Positions 49,208 to 59,056 of a stretch of 64,000 nt of DNA are shown here, piece after piece. The stretch lies in the NCBI GenBank assembly GCA_963921795.1, contig OY997654.1:62001-126000 (forward strand), given 5' to 3'. This DNA is from Nannobrachium achirus (taxonomy: Eukaryota > Chordata > Actinopteri > Myctophiformes > Myctophidae). The notes under the pieces were generated by a model. The model ran no database searches. It was not told where the DNA came from and saw nothing but the letters and a program-made list of their open reading frames with translations. Positions within the stretch are counted from its first letter, which is position 1. Every line of letters begins with the position of its first letter. The position numbers and the translations under genes are program-made.

Positions 49208-51925
49208 ATGGCATATAGAATTGAGCAATCTCGGGTATCGAGAAGAGACTCATATATTAGAACAAGGTCACAGGGGCCTCCTGTAGATTCTGGTCATGGT
49301 TTTGCTCCTAATGGTCTCGTCCCTTTAAATCACCCACCTGATGACGCCACACGGCATGCAGCTAAAGTTTATTTTAAGATAATTCAAGCCATACATCATA
49401 GGGGGGTTACAGACAGGGCAATTCACACGGGGTGTTTCCCTCCAGGGATGTCAAGACAGGTAGATAAGCTTACAGCTTTTATCAAACCTGCAGCCCCAAT
49501 AGAATCGACTAGTCGTAAAGTAGCTGTAAATACAAGGCAATGGATGCAGAACAATATGGAAATATTACAGGGTCACTATAGGCATACGATTGCCACACTG
49601 ACTCAGCCGTTACAGCCACACAATCAGGAGGCTTTTGTCATAGCGATGGGATGGGCACGAAAGCGGTTTTCACATAGACTAATGTCAACAACCTTAGACG
49701 AGGTTGCAAACACACTACATTTGCATACACGCACACAACATGAACAAGCAAACATACAACAATCCACCTTGAGAACTCAGACACATATTGAGCCACATAC
49801 ACAGGCATTACATGCACCAATGGGTACATACAGAGCACATCCCAACGCTATAGACTCCTCATCTCATTTAGGCCCCCATAGAGAAGTGGAGTGGCCACGC
49901 TTAACTAGAGAAGTACGTCCTCCACTGTTACCGACACCTAGGCGGAATGAAATTGGCATTCCACCTCTGTTGCCAAATTTAAGAAGACCAGATGGTAGAT
50001 CTAGATCTGGGTTTGGTCGAAGGCCTGGTCCTTCTTCCAAACGAAATTATGGCCCTGGTGGTGGATCTGATGTGGGCTCTGGGCCTAGTTCTGATTTGCA
50101 TTTTGGTTCTAACGGTAGATTGAGTTTGGATGTTGACCCTAGTGCTAATCCTAATCCTATACATAGGGTGGATGGTGACTCTGTTCTTGACATGGAAATT
50201 GGCCCTGGCTCTAACCCTAACCCTAATCCTGGCCCTGACCCTGACCCTGACCCTAACCCTAACCCTAGTCTTAACCCTCAACCTGACTCTAACCCTAAAC
50301 ATAACCTGGAGTCGGGTTCTGACCCTAACCCTAACCTTAAACATAACCCTAGCCCTAACCCTAACCCTAACCCTAACCCTAAACATAACCTTGAGTTGGG
50401 TTCTGACCCCAACCCTAACCTTAAACATAACCCTAGTGTTGACCTTGATCTTGGCTTGGATTTTGGTTCCATAGTGCGGGACTCTGTGCAGGTGGTGTCT
50501 CCTCTTCCTCCCCGTCCGGTAATAGCGGGACCGTGTGAAGATCTTTTGGTAGATGTAGATGTGGGCTTGCGGGCACAGGGTCTTGGAGAACTGCCGCTGG
50601 TTGTATCAGAGCAGGCTGTTGATGTTGTAGAGGAGGTTACGGTTCCATCTGTTGCAACGATTTCTGGAACAGCACAGATCACTCATAAGGATCCGTCCCA
50701 ATCTAGAATGGGGTTAACTAAGTCCAATATTTGCTCTCTGTATTTGGGGGAACGACCGAAAGCGTTCGGTCTACTTCCCCGGGAACAGAGACCACAACCA
50801 AATAGAACGACGGTCCGTTCAGTGGTTCCTTTCCTTCCCTCTGTTTTGGAGGAGAAGGAGGATAAACTCTTAGAGGACCTTAGTGAGGAATTGGAATTGG
50901 AGAGTTCTATTCCTTCTCTTCCTCTCCCCTCTGCGACATCAACACCTATAATGGAGATACCAAGCCATAAAGGCACTTCTCCGTTTTCCCCTCAGCCTCG
51001 AAAATTGGGTTTTGATGGTACTGGGGAGATGACTAGTGTCACTGGCCCCTATAGCTCTTCTCAAAATTCTTCCTTTACTACACAGAGTTATTCCCAGTCT
51101 AATTCTTCCATTAATGTTTATAGATCCAGAACAGTGGGGAACTTGAGTTTGAGTAAAGTCTTATTGACCTCTCTTTCTCCAACAGGAAGCGCCCATCGAA
51201 GGTCTGGTAATAAGAATAAAAAACAGGCAGGGGAGGTTATGATGAGCGAAACAGCTACAGCAAAAGGGTCAATCCCTGAACAACAAAAAATATCCTCTGA
51301 ACCCTCCTTTAACAGCCCAGTTCTGCCCAAAACCGACCTGTCTCTGGGGGCTTCCAATTTAGATATTATAACAGCTTCTTCTCCGTGCGTACCAACTTAT
51401 CATAGAGCCAGACCGGGTAAAAAATTGGTTGACTGGAAAATCCAAATTAGGGAAAAGGTGGCTTTTTTGGGTGACAGTAACTTGGCACGCATTCCTTCGT
51501 CTAACCGTACGGGAATTCAAATTGATAGCTATCCAGGTGCAGGTTTTCATCATATGACCAAGCTCTTTGAAATGGCAGAGTCTAATGGTGATGTGGAAAC
51601 AGTTGTTATTTCGGTGGGGATTAACTGTAAAGACTTGGATGTCTTTCAGACTTCACTTAAGCAGCTGAGTGAGATGGTATTAAATGCTCGATTGGCCTTT
51701 CCGAATGCATCCATTTTTGTACCTTTGATCAATTATTCCAAATTCCTGATGCCCACGCAGAAAACTAATTTGAATCTTATTAATAATTACATTAAAGCAC
51801 ATTTCAACTACCTGGATTCTATTCGTTCGGAGTGTTTCAATTGTACATCTGATTCGGTTCATTGGAAACAGGGTACAGCTAAGCTTATATTTGACCATTG
51901 GTGCACACAATTGAATTTTCAATAG
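49208..51925 (+). CDS. PLE ORF1, SGNH hydrolase domain (unit 7)
   Basis: 905 codons, intact; the protein is identical to units 2 and 6. Confidence 0.85.
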   Translation: MAYRIEQSRVSRRDSYIRTRSQGPPVDSGHGFAPNGLVPLNHPPDDATRHAAKVYFKIIQAIHHRGVTDRAIHTGCFPPGMSRQVDKLTAFIKPAAPIESTSRKVAVNTRQWMQNNMEILQGHYRHTIATLTQPLQPHNQEAFVIAMGWARKRFSHRLMSTTLDEVANTLHLHTRTQHEQANIQQSTLRTQTHIEPHTQALHAPMGTYRAHPNAIDSSSHLGPHREVEWPRLTREVRPPLLPTPRRNEIGIPPLLPNLRRPDGRSRSGFGRRPGPSSKRNYGPGGGSDVGSGPSSDLHFGSNGRLSLDVDPSANPNPIHRVDGDSVLDMEIGPGSNPNPNPGPDPDPDPNPNPSLNPQPDSNPKHNLESGSDPNPNLKHNPSPNPNPNPNPKHNLELGSDPNPNLKHNPSVDLDLGLDFGSIVRDSVQVVSPLPPRPVIAGPCEDLLVDVDVGLRAQGLGELPLVVSEQAVDVVEEVTVPSVATISGTAQITHKDPSQSRMGLTKSNICSLYLGERPKAFGLLPREQRPQPNRTTVRSVVPFLPSVLEEKEDKLLEDLSEELELESSIPSLPLPSATSTPIMEIPSHKGTSPFSPQPRKLGFDGTGEMTSVTGPYSSSQNSSFTTQSYSQSNSSINVYRSRTVGNLSLSKVLLTSLSPTGSAHRRSGNKNKKQAGEVMMSETATAKGSIPEQQKISSEPSFNSPVLPKTDLSLGASNLDIITASSPCVPTYHRARPGKKLVDWKIQIREKVAFLGDSNLARIPSSNRTGIQIDSYPGAGFHHMTKLFEMAESNGDVETVVISVGINCKDLDVFQTSLKQLSEMVLNARLAFPNASIFVPLINYSKFLMPTQKTNLNLINNYIKAHFNYLDSIRSECFNCTSDSVHWKQGTAKLIFDHWCTQLNFQ
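50213..50434 (+). repeat. Telomere-like coding repeats (unit 7)
   Basis: Same array, five perfect CCCTAA copies. Confidence 0.9.
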
Positions 51926-54900
51926 GACATGAGCAGAACTCTGGCCCCATTTTGCAGGAGAATACAGATGTGGTCCTTTCTCTGTTGCCTACTGTTGAAG
52001 TTTTGCCATTGAACCAGCAGCCTAGTGTACTGACAGGGACCGTTCCATTGACTTCTATTACTTTTTCTCAGGTGATTCAGCCTGTTGATTTAGTGACACA
52101 GCCTCCTTCAGAAGGAGAGATTTCTCAATTGAATGAAGTGTCTGTAGTCCCTATTATTATTTCTTCGCAACCTGTGCAACCTGAGGCAGCATTGGCTTCT
52201 CCTCCGGTTGAAATATTGAATTCTCAGTCTAACATAATGAATTTATCTCGGACTTTTCGGCTCACGGCCATGCAGACTCAGGTTTTGGAGAAAGGTCTTA
52301 CTTTTGTCCCGCGTCCGGAGAAACAGGACTGGGGGGAACTCAGAAGGGATACTTATAGATATCATAGACGATTGAAATTAATTGATTATTTCCAAGATAC
52401 GGTTGCGGAGGATCGGGTGCCGTTTGTTCTGCCATCTAGTTGGGAGCCTGGAAATGCCCAACTGGATGTGAGAATAAAGCGACTTATCCAATTGGACAAT
52501 CAGGCGCTTGACCATTATAATTGTCCCTCTGATAGACAGGATAATTTGACTGCACTGGAACGGGAGAGTTTAAAGGAATTGGAGAAGATCAAAAATATAA
52601 TAATCAAACCAGCCGATAAAGGCTCAAAAATAGTCATACTAGATACTTTCCAATATGTTTTTGAGGCTAACAGACAACTTTCTGATGCCAGATATTATAG
52701 ACCCATTACAGAAAGTATGCAGAAACAGTCACAGGTGAGATTGAGGGAAATTGTTGCTGAACTGTATCAGAGAAAATTTATAACAGCAAGACAGAGAAAT
52801 TTTCTATTTGGACCTGATGACCCTAGACCTAGGATATTTTATTTACTCCCTAAGATCCATAAGGATCCAGGGACTTGGACAATACCCTACAGAGTTCCCC
52901 CTGGTAGACCTATAGTCTCGGACTGCAGTAGTGAATCTTATAATATAGCTCAATTTATAGATCATTTTCTGAATCCTCTATCTATGCTGCATCCCAGCTA
53001 TCTGAGGGATACTTATGACTTTCTGGCCAAGATCAAACCTATAGCTGTGCCCTCTGGTACATATATTTTCACTATTGACGTGGACAGCCTGTATACTAAC
53101 ATAGATACGGTCACGGGATTGCGGACAGTAGAGAAACTATTTCAGTCACATCCAGATAACAATAGACCAGATCAGGCACTGTTACAGCTTCTTGAACTTA
53201 GTTTGAACTGTAATGATTTTGTCTTTGATGACAAACATTATTTACAGATACGGGGTACAGCTATGGGTAAAAAATTTGCGCCAGCATATGCTAATATTTA
53301 TATGGCTGAGTGGGAGAGAGAGGCTTTAGCAAAATGTCCTTTGAAACCTGTGATGTATTATAGATATCTGGATGATATTATTGGACTGTGGCCATATAGT
53401 TTACAGGATTTCGAGGCTTTTATTCAGATCCTTAACACGCATCATGCATCTATAACGGTTAAATATGAGATTCATTCAACGGAAGTTAACTTTCTGGATA
53501 CTACAGTATATTTCAATCAAATGGATTCGACACAGAAACAACTACATACTAAAGTATACTTTAAAGACACTGACACACATGCACTATTGCATAAGCATAG
53601 TTACCATCCTAAACATACATTTCCTGGCATTGTGAAATCTCAGATCATTCGCTTTCATAGAATATGTTCATCTACACAACATTTTAATGAGGCCATACAT
53701 ATATTATTCACAGCTCTACGTAGGAGGGGTTATGGTAAAAGGTTTCTTCGGACAATCAAGAATAGTACATTGGTGACTCTCTTTCCCACTCGTCTGGAGC
53801 ATATGGAAAGGTCCCTTGATAGTCAGGTAGATGCAGCATCGAGACAGGATCCTAACTTGAGTCCTGTAGCATCTGCTTCGGTGGGTCCTTCGATGGCCAC
53901 AAGAGGTCCCCAGAGACCTTCCTCTGGTTCTACTGTGGAGATTGATTCAGTTGCACTTTTCAGGGTCACACAGGTTGCAGCGATCTCACCTTCTTTGGGG
54001 ATTCATTCTCCTGAGAATGTTAGTCTCATTCCTTTGATAACAACATTTTCACATAGATTACAACCTTTACATCATACATTTAAACAGAACTTCACAAACA
54101 CACAACAAGCTTATCCTGCATTGGGTGAATATAGAATTATATCAGCTCTTAGAAAGAATAAGAATTTTGGAGATTTGTTGGTGCGGTCAGCCTTTTCATC
54201 TCTTCCAGACAGAGTGGGTGGACCATCACATACAAAACATTTTAAAGCTAGGAAGTTTATTAGAAATCCATATAGCCGTACTTCAGCTCCTATTGTTGAT
54301 TCTCTGTCTCTTAACACATCTACTGCCTCTTAATCTGAAGGTTGCTTGGTGCCTCGGCGCCACGTCGTTTCCTCCGTCGGCCGCCGCTATTATTTTGAAG
54401 GGCCGGAAGGGGGTTGTTTTTGTTTTTTTGGATTATCACTTGACGGCAACGATTACGTCATCTAGTCACATGACAGTGTGCGACAAGAAGATGAAGATGG
54501 CTGCGCCCTGCCTTTTGCCTTGTTTACATTTAGATCTGCTGCAAAATGTCTCAAAATGGCTATTTTGTTTAAATGAAGTTTCTTTATGGGCCTCGCCATT
54601 GACTTAACATTGAGGAGCTTCACTTCGCGTGCACGCCCAACGTGCGTTGTAAACAAATCGCCGACATTACCGATGCGAGCGGGACCGGAGCGACATTAAG
54701 TAAGTAATAATATCTTTACTGTATATACAGTAAGATTCACAGTCCTCACCGTCAACGGCGCCATGGTATTAACCCTTTCAATGACAATCCTCACCGTCAA
54801 CGGCGGCAGATGGGTTAACACTCCAAATATAGTTTATATCATTACCTGTACAAAATGTCAGAAGCATTATATTGGAGAGACGAAACATCCGTTACAGGTA

Positions 54901-55110
54901 CGACTGAAACAACATCTGAGCCAGATCCGGGGTATAACTAACCATACTACATTGTATACACATTTTCGTTCACATTCTATTTCCAGCTTAATCATCACAG
55001 GACTAGAGTGTGGGGTGCAATGGACGAATGGACAACGAAAGCTTTTTGAACATAGATGGATAGAAAAACTTAAAACGGTAGTGCCTAATGGGCTAAATGA
55101 AAAACCATAA
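51898..55110 (+). pseudogene. PLE ORF2 interrupted by a piggyBac-like element (unit 7)
   Basis: The RT domain is complete, but the frame enters the insertion at 54315 and stops at 54333 (811 codons). The GIY-YIG part resumes at 54815-55110 with YIGET, Arg834, Glu883 and GLNEKP preserved, now separated from the RT. The truncated protein would be an endonuclease-less reverse transcriptase. Unlike unit 6, no private replacement is seen, so the break looks recent. Confidence 0.93.
54315..54814. mobile_element. 500-bp non-autonomous piggyBac-like element
   Basis: Seen: TTAA on both sides (54311-54314 and 54815-54818), exactly duplicating the single TTAA of intact units. Ends are imperfect inverted repeats: CACATCTACTGCC on the left and, in reverse complement, CCCATCTGCCGCC on the right (10 of 13 match). 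A direct repeat CCTCACCGTCAACGGCG occurs twice near the right end. No transposase ORF. Known: piggyBac elements duplicate TTAA and typically begin with CCC. The left end has mutated from CCC to CAC if this assignment is right. Confidence 0.65.
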
Positions 55111-55262
55111 TGAAATGTTGAGAACATATAGATGCTGGTTAATTTAGGAAAGTGTGCATTTGCAGGGAAAAGTTAGACTTGATTCCACTTTGATAGGCTT
55201 AAGACATATGTTTATAATATCATTCACCATCCAGGTATCTTTTCATGCTCTTGTGTAAAAAA

Positions 55263-55284
55263 AATAAAAGCATGTGTTAATAAA
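55263..55284 (+). terminator. Twin polyadenylation signals (unit 7)
   Basis: Two AATAAA motifs; the nearby insertion begins 80 nt further downstream and leaves them intact. Confidence 0.5.
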
Positions 55285-55631
55285 ATTATTCTTGGTATAT
55301 TGACTTCTCTTGGTGTTTTTTTTATAGGATATCATGCTATTGTATGGTTTAAAGGGGGCTTAAAGGTTAAATGACATTCTGTTTTTACCAATCATAAAAG
55401 TCTTTGCCCTGGTCCTAAAAACATGTTTTAAAATGTTTAAACTTGAAAATCCACTCCATGGAGCCATGGTGTCTCTCTCTGTTTAGGTGTCATGAAAAAC
55501 GGTCTGTCACCTGAAATACTCTAAACTCACCACCAGGGGAGCCTCTCTCTCCCACTCATTCTAACAAAATAAATATTAGTAGGCCTATAGTGCAGTAAGT
55601 ACATGTACTTGAGTACAATTTTGAGTATTAG

Positions 55632-55653
55632 CCCTAACCCTAAACCTAACCCT
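55632..55653 (+). repeat. Short telomere-like tract inside the TTAA element
   Basis: CCCTAACCCTAAACCTAACC, interrupting the teleost-type repeat. Non-coding, and not derived from ORF1 as the flanks are unrelated. Confidence 0.6.
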
Positions 55654-55837
55654 TTCCAATTTTCAATTCTTATACTTCTACTCCACTACATCTCAGAGGC
55701 AAATGCACTTTATCTCTCCACTACAATCATTTGGAGGCTTTAGTTACTAGTAACTTTGTAGATTTTGATTATTAATACAAATCAATCACTTCAGCCCTTA
55801 TAGGACAGCGATTCTCAAACAATGGTACCCAAAGTGG

Positions 55838-55882
55838 CCACACACACACACACGCACGCACACACGCACGCGCACGCACATA
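55838..55882 (+). repeat. CA-rich microsatellite
   Basis: (CA)n followed by CACG-type variants, within the TTAA-flanked element. Confidence 0.85.
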
Positions 55883-56307
55883 CAGATCTGCGGCCGCCCC
55901 GGCTCCAACACACAGAGATGCGTGCTCGCATTTTTTGTTGCTTTCGCACAAGACAGTGGCTGTGACACAGACACACACACAACCATGGCAGCTAAAGAGG
56001 CTGAGCTAAGCCCTGGCCTGAGGCATACGCGTCTGCATGATCAGCGGGGAATTGTGTCATTACGAGCCGAGGCGCGGGTGTTTTTTCTTACCCCGGGAAC
56101 GATACATTACCGGAGCCCTGCGGTTACTATGTACCTTCGCGGAGTTCAATTTAGACCGTCGGCGCCGCGGTAACGTTCAGCTCCGCTCCGCAATGCAGAA
56201 AAACGTCATGGTCCTTTGTAGTTATAGCAACATATTTTGGCTAAATGCCTCAGTTTAGAGAAACACCTATTGCTTGTGTTATAGCGTTTTACTGTCTGCT
56301 CGCATTA

Positions 56308-56348
56308 CTGTCTGTCTGTCTGTGTGTGTGTGTGTGTGTGTGTGTGGG
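56308..56348 (+). repeat. TCTG/TG microsatellite
   Basis: (TCTG)n running into (TG)n, within the same element; opposite strand composition to the CA tract about 450 bp upstream. Confidence 0.85.
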
Positions 56349-56377
56349 TGCGCTGTGCACTGTCACAGCAACGACAG

Positions 56378-56484
56378 AGTGTCGGTAAAAGGAGGGAGGT
56401 TCCACTTAGCTCTACCCCGGGGAGCAGTGCACTGTTAGTCGGACACAGCCGACACAGAGTGTCGGTAAGAAGGAGAGAGGTTCC
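56378..56484 (+). repeat. Direct repeat AGAGTGTCGGTAA...GGAGGTTCC
   Basis: Two copies about 80 bp apart (starting near 56376 and 56456), each AGAGTGTCGGTAA followed by an A/G-rich stretch and GGTTCC. Internal duplication of the TTAA-flanked element. Confidence 0.6.
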
Positions 56485-57271
56485 GCTGTGCGCAAATACA
56501 TAGCGATTTTAATTATTTCACTAAAGCATAAACAGACTACTTGATATGAAGGATATTGATGTAAATAAGATATTTGAATGGATAAATGTATTTTATATGC
56601 CCATATTTACAATTAAAGGACGATATAATGTAAGAGGTCACTTCCTCAAAACTTGGGCTGTGGAGAAATAACTCTATGGGAGAAATACAGACAGGGAGAC
56701 TGGGAGAGAGGAGGACTGACGACGTATGAGTCCAGTATCCAATGAACTGCGCGTTTGAGACTCATTATGCAGAAACCGGCACAAACACACAGATAGCAGG
56801 AAAACCACTGCATGTCAAAAGTTGTGTTTTTTTTGGTGTAATTGAGGCCAGGGAACATTAAAAAAAGCATAAAAAACTCAAAATTTATTTTTGGATGTCA
56901 CCACCCCTTTAATTCTCCCCAGCTTTTTGGTTTCAGCTTGCTCTGGAATCAGTAATCTCCATACTCTGGGTTTTGGTTGGGGTTCTTTTTTGCATGGGTA
57001 TTTTGTGAGATGGCCTTCTTAAAGAGATATGGTATCCAGATGGATGCTTTAACAATCTTGACGGTTTTTAAGGGGTTTATTGAAGACTGGTAACTATGTT
57101 AAAACATAGAATGGCTGATGATTGAGGTTAAATACATGGGGTTGATGATATTGTTTTAGTACCAATAAGCAAAATTGAAAGTTGGGCTATGACTTTAACA
57201 GTATAAGGGCATTTGGACATAAGAATGTTTTTTTTGTGAAATTCTGAGGGCTTTTTTCAGAAACATAATTA

Positions 57272-57362
57272 TAAAACATAAAATATAAAATATAAAATAT
57301 AAAATATAAAATATAAAATATAAAAAATATAAAATATAAAATATAAAATATAAAATATAAAA
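57272..57362 (+). repeat. AAAATAT minisatellite (unit 7)
   Basis: Long allele, but its AAAAAATAT interruption sits one 7-bp copy earlier than in units 3 and 5, so the extra copy was gained on the other side. Confidence 0.85.
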
Positions 57363-58536
57363 TGAAAGGGAATACATAATGGTGTATCTGATAAAATCTA
57401 AAAGGGAGTCCCGACAGGGACATAAAAACATAAAACATAACATAAAGAGATAGAGAAATGTACAGTAGTGTTTGTTATAAACATTGTTTAGAAGTTGAAG
57501 ATGGTTTAAACTATATGGTTTTAGGAATCAGCCCGAGGAACATAATTAAAACTACAGGGTGGCCAGAAAAGTGTCCTGACGTGTATAACTTTTAGTATGA
57601 GGTTTAGCTGGTTTCAATAACTAAGGTATTCTTGACCTGGATGGAGTATGATCATTTGGGTATGCGGTCTAGTTTTTAATGGGCTCAAGGAGTTGGACGT
57701 CCTTGCCCTGCACAGTCTCTCAGGTTTAGGTATAGTCTTATTGGTTTACATAGTATTATTCACGTTTTTCAATGTGGCTTGGGGAGTGCTTGAGTCAAGT
57801 TTAACCAGTGTTGGCGGATGATGGAGAGCCCTTGTAGGCCAGAGCACCAGAGCAGTACACTGTCTCTTTAAGCGCAATTAGTTCATTATAAATCCTAACT
57901 TAGCGAGTGCCATGAGGGCTTCTCTGTCAGAGGTTTAACTGGTTGGACTGTTTAGGATAGTTTGGGAGTATAATACTCCCTTCTTAGTTCTGCTTACCAT
58001 TTCAATGGGACTCAAATAACAGTGTTTTACTGTACCTCTAACAATAGTTTTGTAGGATTTGACTTAGGAAAGTGGAGTAGTATGACTTTAAAGTCACCTA
58101 CAGCTTAATATAGGTGTATACATGTTGTATACCTATATATTTGGGGATATGGTTTCGTTGTCCATTGGTTTATTGATATAATTAACTTGGGGTATATCTA
58201 ATATCCTTCTTATGTCTTTAGAGTTGCATTGAGATACTAGGGATGCATTTTAATTATTTTCTTTTTATATATGTTTGGGTTGTTTCTTATGTTTAAAATC
58301 TTCTTTTAAATTGAATTTCATATGTTTTAGGGTTTGGGTCCTATTTTAGATAGGTTTGTATTAATTTTCTTTCCCCGCCATTTCTAGTGGCTCCTCCCCC
58401 CTCTTTCCAGTTTCTTTCCTTTTGACCAATGGGAGCGGAGTGTGATCCGGGGTTTGCGGGGGGCTCCACCCAGGAGTTACTCCCCCCTTGCCATTGTCTA
58501 TTTCAGAAGTGTTTGGTTAGGGTAGCAACTATTCCC

Positions 58537-58563
58537 CTGATGAAGCCACAGATTTGGCGAAAC
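58537..58563 (+). ncRNA. Hammerhead-like ribozyme core (unit 8)
   Basis: C-type loop. Confidence 0.5.
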
Positions 58564-58858
58564 GTTGGGTTTTATTAGAATTTTTAATTGTTTCTTTGGT
58601 TTTAAGTGGTGACGGCTCTTTTAATTCAATAAAGATTATACAGTTTTAAACACTACGGAGGGCCCTACAGGGGACGCTTTCACCCCGGCCTGCTGAAGCT
58701 AAAGATTAAAGTACCTTTCCTCTTCCCTGGACCCGAGTGTGTCTTCACAGAGAGCAAAAGTTGGAGTCAGACGCGACGGCTGGGACGCTGGCTGCCGCGA
58801 CCTTCAAAGCTACAGAAGAACCAAGGACAGCTGAAAACCTGGGGGAGTCGATGGTTGG

Positions 58859-58944
58859 GTAAGGTCCTCCAGTTGCCAGTGGTTTATATTGTCTTTTCTT
58901 TATTGATGAAAGAAATGCACACTTAACCTTTTTTTTCCCCTTAG
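58859..58944 (+). other. Probable 5' UTR intron (unit 8)
   Basis: Both splice sites intact, 86 nt. Confidence 0.6.
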
Positions 58945-59056
58945 CATAAGGCAGTATTAGATTTGGGATAGATAAACATTCAGAATAATAGTAATAGTAT
59001 TACTGATGTTATTAGACTAATACCGATATCTCAGTGTAGTTCGACTAACATTCATT

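Larger units (their letters stand above)
55364..56908. mobile_element. 1545-bp TTAA-flanked non-autonomous DNA element, Kolobok-like
   Basis: Seen: TTAA duplicated at 55360-55363 and 56909-56912 against one copy in other units. Ends: AGGTTAAATGACATTC and, in reverse complement, AGGGGTGGTGACATCC (10 of 16 match). Known: Kolobok elements duplicate TTAA and often start AGG; piggyBac starts CCC, so Kolobok is preferred. The interior has CA/TG microsatellites, a repeated AGAGTGTCGGTAA segment, and about 150 bp (55580-55740) resembling a repeat I recall as widespread in teleosts (GTACTTGAGTACAATTTTGAG, CTTCTACTCCACTACATCTC). No transposase ORF; it may be composite. Confidence 0.55.
48550..58399 (+). 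mobile_element. Array unit 7 (7797 bp plus two TTAA-flanked insertions)
   Basis: ORF1 intact; ORF2 broken by a 500-bp element; a second element of 1545 bp sits in the 3' region. Removing both inserts with one TTAA each leaves 7797 bp. Variants: C in the hammerhead-like loop, GTA at ORF1 codon 26 (shared only with unit 1), V107 in ORF1, R121 in ORF2. Confidence 0.9.
55111..58399 (+). other. 3' non-coding region and spacer of unit 7, with insertion
   Basis: Contains the same elements as unit 1 (polyadenylation signals, minisatellite, palindromes), interrupted at 55364 by the second TTAA-flanked element. No gene seen. Confidence 0.7.

Noticed and set aside
55922-56258. Small frames inside the TTAA-flanked element
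   Set aside because: Short, overlapping, low-complexity, and unlike any transposase.
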